A stretch of 41,557 nucleotides of DNA from positions 1 to 41,557 of IMG/VR virus record IMGVR_UViG_3300032331_002119. The stretch is one strand, 5' to 3'. Each line of letters begins with the position of its first letter. Position 1 is the stretch's first letter. The DNA comes from a virus. Below the pieces are notes generated by a model that did no database searches, was not told where the DNA came from, and was given only the letters and a program-made list of their open reading frames with translations. Shown piece after piece: positions 35,494 through 41,557 of the stretch. Both the position numbers and the translations under genes were made by a program.

Positions 35494-36061
35494 CGCATTT
35501 ACTGTAAAAGTAAAGGTGCCAGCAACAATTCAAGAACTTCCATCAAACCCATTTATTTTTGAGATTTTGAATCTTGCATCAAAGCAGCGTTCAAATGCAA
35601 AAAAAGTTGAAGTTCTTAAAAAATATGAGCATCTTTCTTTAAAAACTTTGTTTATTTGGAACTTTGATGAGACTGTAATCTCAGCTCTTCCTCCTGGAGA
35701 TGTTCCATACTCTGCAGTAAATGAAATGGATTCATTCAAAGGAACTTTGAGTGAAAAAATTCAAGATGCGGTTGAAAAAATGGAAGAACTTGGTTCTAAT
35801 TCACTTGGTTCTCAGGATCAGGGAAGATCTTCAATTCGTAAAGAGTATCAAAGATTTTATAATTTTGTAAAAGGTGGAAATGATTCTTTGAGTTCTCTTC
35901 GCAGAGAAACTATGTTCATTAATGTTCTTCAGGGTCTTCATCCATTGGAAGCAGAGATTCTAGTTCTTGTAAAGGACAAGAAACTTGATACTAAGTATAA
36001 AATTACTAAACAAATTGTTTCGGAAGCATATCCTGATATTCAATGGGGAAATCGAGGATAA
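35459..36061 (+). CDS. Conserved phage hypothetical protein (DUF6433-like)
   Basis: The product is 200 aa from the ATG at 35459, which lies inside the previous gene in another frame. An earlier TTG is in frame. After a Thr/Lys-rich N-terminus it is mainly helical: FIFEILNLASKQRSNAKKVEV, WNFDETVISALPPG, a Ser/Gly linker near 115-125, then RRETMFINVLQGLHPLEAEI and VKDKKLDTKYKIT, ending in a QWGNRG tail. These segments recall a family widespread in T4-like phages that I believe is named DUF6433; the name is from memory. No catalytic motif is visible. The family has no function known to me. Confidence 0.8.
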   Translation: MTTTTQKTTKTDAFTVKVKVPATIQELPSNPFIFEILNLASKQRSNAKKVEVLKKYEHLSLKTLFIWNFDETVISALPPGDVPYSAVNEMDSFKGTLSEKIQDAVEKMEELGSNSLGSQDQGRSSIRKEYQRFYNFVKGGNDSLSSLRRETMFINVLQGLHPLEAEILVLVKDKKLDTKYKITKQIVSEAYPDIQWGNRG

Positions 36062-36076
36062 ATTTAATCTTTAATT

Positions 36077-36466
36077 ATGGGGGAAATGAATTTGGAAAAT
36101 ACAACTAAAGATGATACAATGTCGGCAGAACAAGAAAAAACATCTACTAAAGAAACTTTAAAGGAAGTTTGGTCCAATCATGAAAAGGAAACTTCCAAGT
36201 CTCGCTATGGATGTGAAATTCTACAAGAAAGATGTAACAAACAAGATGCAAAGAATAGACAACTACCTCTTGATTCTTATCTAGTTACTTATGTAATTGA
36301 TGAAAATATTTTTTATGATATTGTGAAAACAAGTAAGAGAGTAAGTGTTTTTGATATGTATTATGATAAATTTGGCAATTGTCTTAAATCAATTGAATGG
36401 ACTGATGGTAGAGTAAGTCCTAAACTTTGGGGATATAAACCGCCTCAAACCAAAAAGAGAAAGTGA
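36077..36466 (+). CDS. Hypothetical protein, conserved phage type
   Basis: A 129-aa product. The first 45 residues are polar, charged and probably disordered. The rest is more compact (LPLDSYLVTYVIDENIFYDIV, VSVFDMYYDKFGNCLKSIEW, then a basic PQTKKRK tail). Starts at 36077, 36086 and 36119 are all possible. The first is kept, although the Met at 36119 would remove only disordered residues. It lies 15 bases after the previous gene and directly before a strong terminator, so it ends this operon. No family with known function is recognised. Confidence 0.7.
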   Translation: MGEMNLENTTKDDTMSAEQEKTSTKETLKEVWSNHEKETSKSRYGCEILQERCNKQDAKNRQLPLDSYLVTYVIDENIFYDIVKTSKRVSVFDMYYDKFGNCLKSIEWTDGRVSPKLWGYKPPQTKKRK

Positions 36467-36471
36467 TTTCA

Positions 36472-36504
36472 AAAATACTGGGAAAAATTTTCCAGTATTT
36501 TTTT
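36472..36504 (+). terminator. Rho-independent terminator
   Basis: AAAATACTGG (36472-36481) pairs with CCAGTATTTT (36492-36501) around a short A/T loop that can extend the stem, followed by a T-run. It separates the glutaredoxin-to-36466 group from the late gene after it. Confidence 0.85.
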
Positions 36505-36519
36505 GTTTCTGTAGGATTT

Positions 36520-36527
36520 TATAAATA
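36520..36527 (+). promoter_or_regulatory. T4-type late promoter
   Basis: Exact TATAAATA, 19 bases before the ATG of the probable internal head protein and directly after the terminator. The layout (terminator, late promoter, structural gene) makes it convincing. Confidence 0.75.
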
Positions 36528-36545
36528 ACTAAAAAGACGAAAAAG

Positions 36546-37883
36546 ATGAAATCGTTCAAACAGTTTTTAAGTGAAGAAGAAGCAAGACAGGGAAAATTGC
36601 TTACAAATAAAGGAACTGCTCAGAATTTCAAAAATCCTAAGAAAGTTCCATTTATTGGAACTGATCCTACGCCAACTTCAGGGTCTTCTGGATCTTCTGA
36701 AGCACCAAAACCACAAAAAGTATCTCCTGGACAAATGGAGATTCCTTCTGGAAAATCTCCAACAGGTACAACAACTAAAGTATCTGGTTCTAAAGTAAGG
36801 GGAGCAGCTGCTGATCCTTGGAAGCAGTTTCCTAAAAAACCACAACAACAACTTGGAATGCCTAAAACTGGTCCATCCAGCACTCTTCCAGGAAGAACAC
36901 TGGAGCCTGCAGGTGGAACATCTGCAAAACCTGCTTTACCTGCTGTGGGACAAACTCAAAAAGGTGGCACATTAGCAAAAACACTAAAAGGTGGAGCACC
37001 TGCAACAAATCCACCAATTCAAGCAGTAAAAGTATCTGATGTCACTAAACCTAAAGGTAAATTACCTTCAGGTACAAAAGGTGGAGCATTAGCACTTCGT
37101 CCACAAGGTTCATCTAGTATTGTTTCATCCGGTGCATCTTCTGCTGCTAAACAATTAGAAAAATCTGCTGCGAAGGAAGCAGAAAAAACTGCCGCTAAAA
37201 CTGTAGCAAAAACTGCAGGAAAAGGTATTCTTAAGGGACTTGGAAAAATTGCAGGTCCTGCTGCTGCCGCTCTTGATGTTGCTGACGAAAAATCAAAAGG
37301 ATCTGGATGGGCTAGATCTTTGGCGAAAGGTGCTGTAGTCGCTGCTGGTGGTGCTCTTGGCGGAACTGCTGGAAGCGTTGCTGGTCCAGTTGGAACAGTT
37401 GGTGGTGCTGTAGGTGGATCTATGGCAGCATCTAAGGCATTTGATGTTGCCGCTGGTGCAAACGCCAAGGAAAGAAAGGCAATTGCAACTGCTAATCGTC
37501 AAGGTCAGTCAGGTGGGGCAATCAAAGGTATTGGTGGCAAGACTACTTTCGATACCAAAAAGAATACGATCACAACTGGTACAGGAGCACAAAGAAAAAC
37601 CGCTCAGTTAGGTAAGACTTCTGTTGTTACTAATCCTAAAACTGGTAAACAAGAAGTTGGCAATCTTGCTTATAAAAATGGTCAAGCAGTTTATAAGAGA
37701 TCAGATACTAAGAGTCTGGCGCAGACATCCTCCAATCCATTAGAAAGAATTGGTAGATCTTTATTTGCTGGTGCTTATAAGCAATCCGATGCTGCAAATG
37801 CCGCTAAGAAACTTGCTACGGCAAGACAGTCTGATACTGCTCGCAACAAAGCACTTGGAGTCAAGTTCGGTCCTGGTAAATAG
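36546..37883 (+). CDS. Probable internal head protein with capsid-targeting sequence
   Basis: A 445-aa late protein. Its start, MKSFKQFLSEEE, resembles the capsid-targeting sequence of T4 internal proteins and Alt (of the MKTYQEFIAE type). It contains L8-S9-E10, matching the L/I-x-E cleavage site of the gp21 prohead protease. Residues about 15-200 are Pro/Gly/Ser/Lys-rich and probably disordered. Residues about 200-310 are Ala/Gly-rich helices (AAKEAEKTAAKTVAKTAGKG; KGAVVAAGGALGGTAG) able to insert in or cross a membrane. The rest is basic. It is probably packaged with DNA and ejected into the host, with a possible role in DNA delivery or early takeover. The role is inference; no enzymatic motif is visible. 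Confidence 0.7.
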   Translation: MKSFKQFLSEEEARQGKLLTNKGTAQNFKNPKKVPFIGTDPTPTSGSSGSSEAPKPQKVSPGQMEIPSGKSPTGTTTKVSGSKVRGAAADPWKQFPKKPQQQLGMPKTGPSSTLPGRTLEPAGGTSAKPALPAVGQTQKGGTLAKTLKGGAPATNPPIQAVKVSDVTKPKGKLPSGTKGGALALRPQGSSSIVSSGASSAAKQLEKSAAKEAEKTAAKTVAKTAGKGILKGLGKIAGPAAAALDVADEKSKGSGWARSLAKGAVVAAGGALGGTAGSVAGPVGTVGGAVGGSMAASKAFDVAAGANAKERKAIATANRQGQSGGAIKGIGGKTTFDTKKNTITTGTGAQRKTAQLGKTSVVTNPKTGKQEVGNLAYKNGQAVYKRSDTKSLAQTSSNPLERIGRSLFAGAYKQSDAANAAKKLATARQSDTARNKALGVKFGPGK

Positions 37884-37888
37884 ACTAA

Positions 37889-37917
37889 TTGACTAAATAT
37901 CCAAGATGAGGTATAAT
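37889..37917 (+). promoter_or_regulatory. Near-consensus sigma70 promoter
   Basis: TTGACT (-35, 37889-37894), a 17-base spacer and TATAAT (-10, 37912-37917). The -10 sits in a small palindrome (GAGGTATAATACCTC, 37909-37923). Transcription should begin at about 37924, giving a 54-base leader before the next ORF. This is the strongest host-type promoter in the window and suggests early expression. Confidence 0.85.
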
Positions 37918-37923
37918 ACCTCC

Positions 37924-37977
37924 ACGTTCAACCCGTAAGGGTCGGAAGTAAGCCGACGCGGAACGGATCGTTCATCT
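37924..37977 (+). promoter_or_regulatory. Structured mRNA leader with competing hairpins
   Basis: ACCC-GTAA-GGGT (37931-37942, GNRA-type loop) overlaps GTCGG/CCGAC (37941-37957). GAACG (37961-37965) can pair either with CGTTC just before the start codon (37969-37973) or with an identical CGTTC at the 5' end (37925-37929). No open frame covers the leader. The arrangement looks switch-like; the ligand, if any, is unknown. Confidence 0.55.
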
Positions 37978-38130
37978 ATGGAAACGCTCTTACTTAGTTG
38001 TTTACAAGCAAAGTTAATTCTTGGAAGAGTTATGAAGGCAAATATGCCTCCACAAACTCGCAACGACTTAATTTGGGAAATCAAACAGATTACTCCCAAA
38101 GAGTGCAAAATAGACGCAACCGCCGACTGA
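37978..38130 (+). CDS. 50-aa leader-type or small regulatory peptide
   Basis: The ORF runs from the ATG at 37978 to TGA at 38128-38130. The product begins METLLLSCLQAKLILGRVM, a hydrophobic, possibly amphipathic helix, and continues PPQTRNDLIWEIKQITPKEC with an acidic end. It is the first ORF after the sigma70 promoter and the structured leader. It has no classical Shine-Dalgarno, and its start lies right after a hairpin arm. Part of its coding sequence (37993-38004) is complementary to the ribosome-binding site of the next gene, so its translation may control that gene. No family is recognised. Short ORFs of this kind are common in phage early regions. Confidence 0.6.
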   Translation: METLLLSCLQAKLILGRVMKANMPPQTRNDLIWEIKQITPKECKIDATAD

Positions 38131-38159
38131 AGGAACGCTCTTTAACCTAAACAACTAAG
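37993..38159 (+). promoter_or_regulatory. Long-range inverted repeat covering the next gene's ribosome-binding site
   Basis: CTTAGTTGTTTA (37993-38004) is the exact reverse complement of TAAACAACTAAG (38148-38159). The right arm overlaps AAGGAG at 38157-38162, so pairing would hide part of the Shine-Dalgarno. A related stretch, GGAACGCTCTT, also recurs near both arms. Confidence 0.55.
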
Positions 38160-38170
38160 GAGAAAACCTA

Positions 38171-38275
38171 ATGTCAAAAGTAAAACCATCTATTAATGTA
38201 CTTCAACTCATTAAAGAGAAGAAGCAAAAAGAAGACCGCAAACATCAAGCAAAACTAGCAATGGCGATGCGCTGA
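38171..38275 (+). CDS. 34-aa basic peptide
   Basis: The ORF runs from the ATG at 38171, 8 bases after AAGGAG (38157-38162), to TGA at 38273-38275. The product MSKVKPSINVLQLIKEKKQK and on is Lys-rich, with an amphipathic helix and a Met/Ala end. It is followed at once by a strong terminator, so it is the last gene of the short early unit that starts at 37889. The good ribosome-binding site and the terminator placement support a real gene. A small host-takeover or nucleic-acid-binding peptide is possible; the sequence does not show which. Confidence 0.65.
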   Translation: MSKVKPSINVLQLIKEKKQKEDRKHQAKLAMAMR

Positions 38276-38281
38276 TATTCT

Positions 38282-38307
38282 GGAGGGATTGATTCCCTCC
38301 TTTTTTT
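38282..38307 (+). terminator. Rho-independent terminator
   Basis: GGAGGGA (38282-38288) and TCCCTCC (38294-38300) form a perfect 7-bp stem around TTGAT, followed by seven T. It closes the early unit. Confidence 0.92.
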
Positions 38308-38308
38308 A

Positions 38309-38317
38309 TGCTAAAAT
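38309..38317 (+). promoter_or_regulatory. Extended -10 promoter for the thyX group
   Basis: TGCTAAAAT (TGn plus TAAAAT) directly follows the terminator and lies 21 bases before the next ATG. No clear -35 is seen. The position after a strong terminator makes a promoter here likely. Confidence 0.45.
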
Positions 38318-38338
38318 GAATTGAAAGAATTTTAACTT

Positions 38339-38497
38339 ATGGATAAGGAAAAAGTAAAACTTATCGTTCGTAATTTGGAACTCCTTGTGGATTCTTTGAA
38401 AGCAGAAATTTATTCTGATGTATCATCATACCGATTTGATGATATTAAACCAAGAGAAGTAGATTATGACGAAATCTTTGAGGATGACGATGACTAA
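38339..38497 (+). CDS. 52-aa acidic hypothetical protein
   Basis: The ORF runs from the ATG at 38339 to TAA at 38495-38497. A basic N-terminal helix (KEKVKLIVRNLELLVDSLKA) is followed by a Tyr/Asp segment and a very acidic end (DEIFEDDDD). It is the first gene after the extended -10 and overlaps the next gene by 8 bases, suggesting coupled translation towards thyX. No known family. The separation of a basic helix and an acidic tail suggests a binding protein, but that is a guess. Confidence 0.65.
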   Translation: MDKEKVKLIVRNLELLVDSLKAEIYSDVSSYRFDDIKPREVDYDEIFEDDDD

Positions 38498-38657
38498 AAG
38501 AGCAAAAGAATTGGTAAAGTTGCTTGAAAAACTTACGAAACAGGATCATTTGTATTCTGGTGAGAAAATTAAAGAAATGAAAGCACAATTGCGAGTTGTC
38601 AAAGAAGAACTGGCACAAATTGAAGCAAAATACTCAAAAGGATTTGGAAAAAAATGA
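38490..38657 (+). CDS. Short coiled-coil protein
   Basis: A 55-aa product. The ATG at 38490 is chosen because GAGG at 38480-38483 is 6 bases before it. Earlier in-frame ATGs at 38466 and 38484 lack this spacing. Almost the whole chain is a charged helix with heptad-like Leu/Ile/Val spacing (AKELVKLLEKLTKQ; AQLRVVKEELAQIEAKY), so a dimeric coiled coil is likely. It overlaps thyX by four bases (ATGA). Function unknown. Confidence 0.75.
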   Translation: MTKRAKELVKLLEKLTKQDHLYSGEKIKEMKAQLRVVKEELAQIEAKYSKGFGKK

Positions 38658-39304
38658 CTGTAAAACTTATTAGCGTAACTCCAGATGCAGAAAAAACAAT
38701 GGCATTTATTGCACGAGTTTCTAATCCTGCAAATCAAGACAACGAAAACTATTCCAAGTTGCTTGCCTATTGTATTAAGCATAATCATTGGTCTGTGTTT
38801 GAGCAGTCTTCTATGACACTTGAGATTGAAACGAATCGTGGTATTGCCGCTCAGATTTTGAGGCACCGTAGTTTTACATTTCAAGAGTTTTCGCAAAGAT
38901 ATGCGGACACAAATCTGATTGCTGAGGACATTCCTCTTCCCGAACTTCGTAGGCAGGATACAAAGAACCGCCAGAACTCCACAGACGACCTTCCAGCAGA
39001 CCTTAAGATCGAACTCTACTCCAAGATCCAAGATCACTTTGATGCTGCTCAGAACCTCTACAAGGAACTCCTAGAGGCAGATGTGGCAAAAGAGTGTGCT
39101 AGGTTTGTATTGCCACTTGCAGTTCCCACTAGAATTTATATGACCGGTTCTTGCAGGTCGTGGATAACCTACATTGCTCTCAGAGAAAAATCGGGAACTC
39201 AGAAAGAACATATGGATATTGCCAAATCCTGTAAAGCAGTATTTGGAGAACAATTTCCTACTTGCTATGAGGCACTTGGTGGTTCTGATGAGTGGAACAT
39301 ATAG
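38654..39304 (+). CDS. thyX: Flavin-dependent thymidylate synthase ThyX
   Basis: A 216-aa product, normal length for the family. ThyX makes dTMP from dUMP using methylene-tetrahydrofolate, FAD and NADPH, needed for phage DNA synthesis. The signature motif RHRSFTFQEFSQRY (residues 70-83) matches the RHRxxS/TxxxxSxRY pattern that binds FAD and dUMP. The C-terminal LPLAVPTRIYMTGSCRSW segment carries the conserved Arg region that contacts substrate. The start overlaps the coiled-coil gene by ATGA. Together with glutaredoxin it indicates phage-encoded support of nucleotide supply. No truncation is seen. Confidence 0.95.
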   Translation: MTVKLISVTPDAEKTMAFIARVSNPANQDNENYSKLLAYCIKHNHWSVFEQSSMTLEIETNRGIAAQILRHRSFTFQEFSQRYADTNLIAEDIPLPELRRQDTKNRQNSTDDLPADLKIELYSKIQDHFDAAQNLYKELLEADVAKECARFVLPLAVPTRIYMTGSCRSWITYIALREKSGTQKEHMDIAKSCKAVFGEQFPTCYEALGGSDEWNI

Positions 39305-39343
39305 TGTATCCAATTTATAAATAGTAATAGTTAGATACACTAT
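39301..39343 (+). repeat. 10-bp inverted repeat around a late-promoter-like box
   Basis: ATAGTGTATC (39301-39310) and GATACACTAT (39334-39343) are exact reverse complements with a 23-base spacer. The left arm includes the thyX stop and the right arm ends just before the next ATG. Confidence 0.6.
39316..39323 (+). promoter_or_regulatory. T4-type late promoter box
   Basis: TATAAATA, 22 bases before the HNH start and in the loop of the inverted repeat. Late promoters before homing endonuclease genes are known in T4-like phages, usually combined with hairpins that block early translation. Confidence 0.55.
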
Positions 39344-39344
39344 T

Positions 39345-39923
39345 ATGGGAAGACGATCTTCTATTAATGTTGGAGATGTGATAGGAAATTTTACCATTTT
39401 AGAAGTCATACCATCAGAGAAACCTGGAAAACACTCTAGGGGAAAGGTAAAATGTGCTATATGTGATGGTATTAAAGAAATGTATAGCTTTAATATAAGG
39501 CGCAGATATTCTTGTGGATGTTCTCAAAGAGATATATCTACTTGGAAATCAAAGGGCCCTAAAAATATGCCCTGGAGACTTCCTCACGGGGAAGCGTCAA
39601 AAAATGATCTTTATTCTTCATATAGATCTTCTGCTAAAAAAAGAGGATTAAATTTTGACATTGATTTAGAATATTTTTCAGAAAATGTGATAAAATCTTG
39701 TCATTATTGTGGAGATTTCCTAACTTCAGTAAAAAAATCACAATCAAAAACGGGCGGAGATTTCTATTACACTGGCATTGATAGAGTTGATAGTAGTAAA
39801 GGATATAGTGAAGATAATTGTGTTCCTTGTTGCAAAACTTGTAATATTATGAAATGGGAATTATCTACTGAAAATTTTACTACTCACATCTTAAAAATAT
39901 CTTCACATTTAAACTCTAAATAA
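39345..39923 (+). CDS. HNH homing-type endonuclease with zinc-finger N-terminus
   Basis: A 192-aa product. The N-terminal part contains VKCAIC and SCGC (Cys at 37, 40, 57 and 59), probably a small zinc-binding DNA-recognition unit. The C-terminal HNH nuclease has C119-H-Y-C122, YTGIDRVDSSKGY with D146-R-x-D149, N158, C162-C163, C166-N167 and K170, the typical pattern of phage intron or free-standing HNH enzymes. It lies between thyX and the 39945 gene, which elsewhere are likely to be neighbours, so it may have inserted there. It is more AT-rich than thyX. A GATACA-ATTAT-like sequence occurs on both sides. Active-site residues appear intact. Confidence 0.88.
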   Translation: MGRRSSINVGDVIGNFTILEVIPSEKPGKHSRGKVKCAICDGIKEMYSFNIRRRYSCGCSQRDISTWKSKGPKNMPWRLPHGEASKNDLYSSYRSSAKKRGLNFDIDLEYFSENVIKSCHYCGDFLTSVKKSQSKTGGDFYYTGIDRVDSSKGYSEDNCVPCCKTCNIMKWELSTENFTTHILKISSHLNSK

Positions 39924-39944
39924 CGATACATATTATTTTAACAC

Positions 39945-40187
39945 ATGGCAATTTATCCGATTATTCATAAAGAAACTGGTGAGACGAAAGTGATTGAAAT
40001 GAGTGTCCATGACATCACACAATGGTACAAGGACCATCCTGAATGGCAGAGGGATTGGTCACAAGGATGTGCCACACCAGGAGAAGTTGGCGAGTGGAAA
40101 GATAAACTCGTCGCAAAAAATCCTGGATGGAACGAAGTACTTGAAAAATCAAGCAGGGCTCCTGGATCAAGAGTAAAGAAAATCTAA
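39945..40187 (+). CDS. Conserved small phage protein (FmdB-like start, no zinc cysteines)
   Basis: An 80-aa product. The opening YPIIHKETGETKVIEMSV has the shape of the beta-hairpin in FmdB-like phage proteins, but the zinc-binding Cys pairs are absent. The middle (ITQWYKDHPEWQRDW) is helical, and the end is basic (SSRAPGSRVKKI). It sits 9 bases before phoH. Such small proteins recur in T4-like cyanophages next to phoH, as far as I recall. No function can be assigned. The FmdB resemblance is weak and could be coincidental. Confidence 0.7.
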   Translation: MAIYPIIHKETGETKVIEMSVHDITQWYKDHPEWQRDWSQGCATPGEVGEWKDKLVAKNPGWNEVLEKSSRAPGSRVKKI

Positions 40188-40196
40188 ACAACTAAT

Positions 40197-40955
40197 ATGG
40201 CAAGAAGAAAAAGAACGACGAATGACCAACCAATCGGTGTTGGTCTTACAACTCGTCAGATGAAAAGAAAGAAAGCACTTGGGAGTGAATATCTATTAGA
40301 TATTGATCCCCTTACAGACAATCAAAGAAAACTTTTTGATGCATATGCTGAAGGTAAACATCTTGTTGCATATGGATGTGCAGGAACTGGTAAGACTTTC
40401 ATCACTCTTTATAATGCTCTTCGTGAAGTTCTGGATGAAAGAACTCCTTACGAGAAAATCTATCTGGTTCGTTCTTTAGTTGCTACAAGGGAGATTGGTT
40501 TTCTTCCTGGTTCCTATGAGGATAAGTCAGACATCTACCAAATTCCTTATAAGAATATGGTAAAATACATGTTCCAGATGCCTTCTGATGCTGAGTTTGA
40601 GATGCTTTATGGCAATCTCAAGTCTCAGGAAACCATTAAGTTCTGGAGTACCTCATTCTTAAGGGGCACAACGCTTGATAATTCAATTGTGATCGTAGAT
40701 GAATTCCAAAACTGTACGGCACATGAACTTGATTCCATCATTACTCGTGTTGGTGAGAACTCTAAGATTATGTTCTGTGGAGATGCTACTCAGTCCGATC
40801 TACAGAAGACTAATGACCGTAATGGAATTGTTGATTTTATGAATGTCTTGCGTAAAATGCCATCTATTGATATAATAGAATTTGGTGTTGATGATATTGT
40901 TCGTTCTGGACTTGTCAAAGAATATATCCTTGCGAAATTAGAAGTAGGTCTTTAA
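40197..40955 (+). CDS. phoH: PhoH-like ATPase
   Basis: A 252-aa product. After a basic N-terminus come a Walker A motif GCAGTGKT (residues 60-67) and a Walker B SIVIVDEF (163-170), then MFCGDATQSDL, the typical order of PhoH P-loop NTPases related to superfamily 1 helicases. PhoH is one of the most widespread genes in marine phages. Its role, once linked to phosphate stress, is unproven and may concern RNA handling. The stop overlaps the next start by one base (TAATG). Length is normal for phage PhoH proteins. Confidence 0.93.
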   Translation: MARRKRTTNDQPIGVGLTTRQMKRKKALGSEYLLDIDPLTDNQRKLFDAYAEGKHLVAYGCAGTGKTFITLYNALREVLDERTPYEKIYLVRSLVATREIGFLPGSYEDKSDIYQIPYKNMVKYMFQMPSDAEFEMLYGNLKSQETIKFWSTSFLRGTTLDNSIVIVDEFQNCTAHELDSIITRVGENSKIMFCGDATQSDLQKTNDRNGIVDFMNVLRKMPSIDIIEFGVDDIVRSGLVKEYILAKLEVGL

Positions 40956-41557
40956 TGTTCAATCATGTTGATTTGATTCTCCCAAAACTTGAACGGGAGA
41001 CCATAGATGGTATTCGTTATTATAAAGTACCTGATGAAGAAGAACTACTTAAATTAGTTTCAATTACTTCTGTTACAAGTCATTTTAATCGTGAAATTTT
41101 TGTTAAGTGGCGTAAGAAAGTTGGTGATGAGGAAGCAGACCGTATCACAAAACTTGCAACAAGTCGTGGTACGGATATGCATACTCTCACAGAGTATTTT
41201 CTGAAAAATCAAGACCTTCCTAGAGATATTCTTCCAATCTCAGAATTTCTGTTTAATATTTCCAAATCAACTCTTAAGAATATAAATAATATTCACACTC
41301 TTGAAGGTTCCCTATATAGTAAGCAATTAGGTATTGCGGGAACCGTTGATTGTATTGCAGAATACAACGGTGAATTAGCGATAATTGACTTTAAGACTTC
41401 GAAGAAACCAAAACCACGCGAGTGGATTGAACATTATTTTGTTCAGTGTATGGCATATGGTTGTATGTTATACGAAATTACTGGTATAATGGTAAAGAAA
41501 TTAGTCATTATCATGGCATGTGAAAATGGAGAATGTGTTGTTTATGAAGAATACGAC
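40955..41557 (+). CDS. PD-(D/E)XK exonuclease, N-terminal part (3' truncated by window)
   Basis: The frame opens at the ATG overlapping the phoH stop and stays open to the window end (201 codons visible). The fold is of the RecB/MGME1-type PD-(D/E)XK nucleases: RGTDMHTLTE (71-80), GTVD with D132, IDFKTSK with D145 and K147, and the QCMAY helix (Q164) of motif QxxxY. These residues bind metal and cleave DNA. A nuclease of this sort directly after phoH is a usual arrangement in T4-like cyanophages. It likely acts in DNA replication, repair or host DNA breakdown. The C-terminus is outside the window. Confidence 0.85.
   Translation, partial: MFNHVDLILPKLERETIDGIRYYKVPDEEELLKLVSITSVTSHFNREIFVKWRKKVGDEEADRITKLATSRGTDMHTLTEYFLKNQDLPRDILPISEFLFNISKSTLKNINNIHTLEGSLYSKQLGIAGTVDCIAEYNGELAIIDFKTSKKPKPREWIEHYFVQCMAYGCMLYEITGIMVKKLVIIMACENGECVVYEEYD

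Noticed and set aside
37909-37923. The GAGGTATAATACCTC palindrome as a repressor operator
   Set aside because: It coincides with the -10 box and could be an operator, but a single short palindrome without a second site or a nearby repressor gene is too little support.

Overview
The window looks like part of a T4-like myovirus genome, most probably a marine cyanophage (Kyanoviridae type). The evidence is a dense, entirely plus-strand, AT-rich gene layout, T4-type late promoters (TATAAATA), a T4-type capsid-targeting N-terminus, a long collagen-like tail fibre with a C-terminal S74 chaperone, and the familiar set of glutaredoxin, ThyX, PhoH and a PD-(D/E)XK exonuclease. No photosynthesis gene lies in the window, so the cyanobacterial host is inferred from the gene set and not shown directly.

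Layout. Positions 1-2715 hold the end of an unknown gene, three small or mobile-type genes and a two-domain glycosyltransferase (exostosin-like plus GT25-like). Positions 2724-22694 are an adhesion module: a late promoter, a 2049-aa Gly-X-Gln collagen-like fibre, then three tandem paralogous giant proteins (925, 914 and 2719 aa). These three consist of a conserved attachment N-terminus and a glycine-rich scaffold domain interrupted by blocks of Asp-box-like beta-propeller blades. By hand count every block holds a multiple of seven blades (7+7; 14; 14+7+35), which suggests whole seven-bladed propellers inserted into scaffold loops. I regard this as the most interesting content of the window.

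Positions 22709-34795 are a glycan island: a sigma70-like extended -10, then eight transferase-type genes, most overlapping the next by a few bases. Several are fusions (GT17+GT4, GH130-like+methyltransferase, GT2/GT7C+GT25+GT17+TPR), and there are three tandem paralogue pairs. Its adjacency to Ser/Thr-rich fibres suggests that it decorates the virion or alters a surface glycan, but the substrate is unknown.

Positions 34829-36466 carry glutaredoxin, a small membrane protein and conserved phage hypotheticals, closed by a clear terminator. A late promoter then drives a probable internal head protein (36546-37883). Positions 37889-38307 form a compact early-type unit: a near-consensus sigma70 promoter, a leader with mutually exclusive hairpins, a 50-aa ORF, a 34-aa ORF whose Shine-Dalgarno can pair with the 50-aa ORF, and a terminator. 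Positions 38309-41557 hold overlapping small genes, thyX, an HNH endonuclease that looks inserted, a small conserved gene, phoH and the start of an exonuclease. No tRNA, rRNA, CRISPR array or minus-strand gene is supported, and no gene-free stretch exceeds 300 bases.
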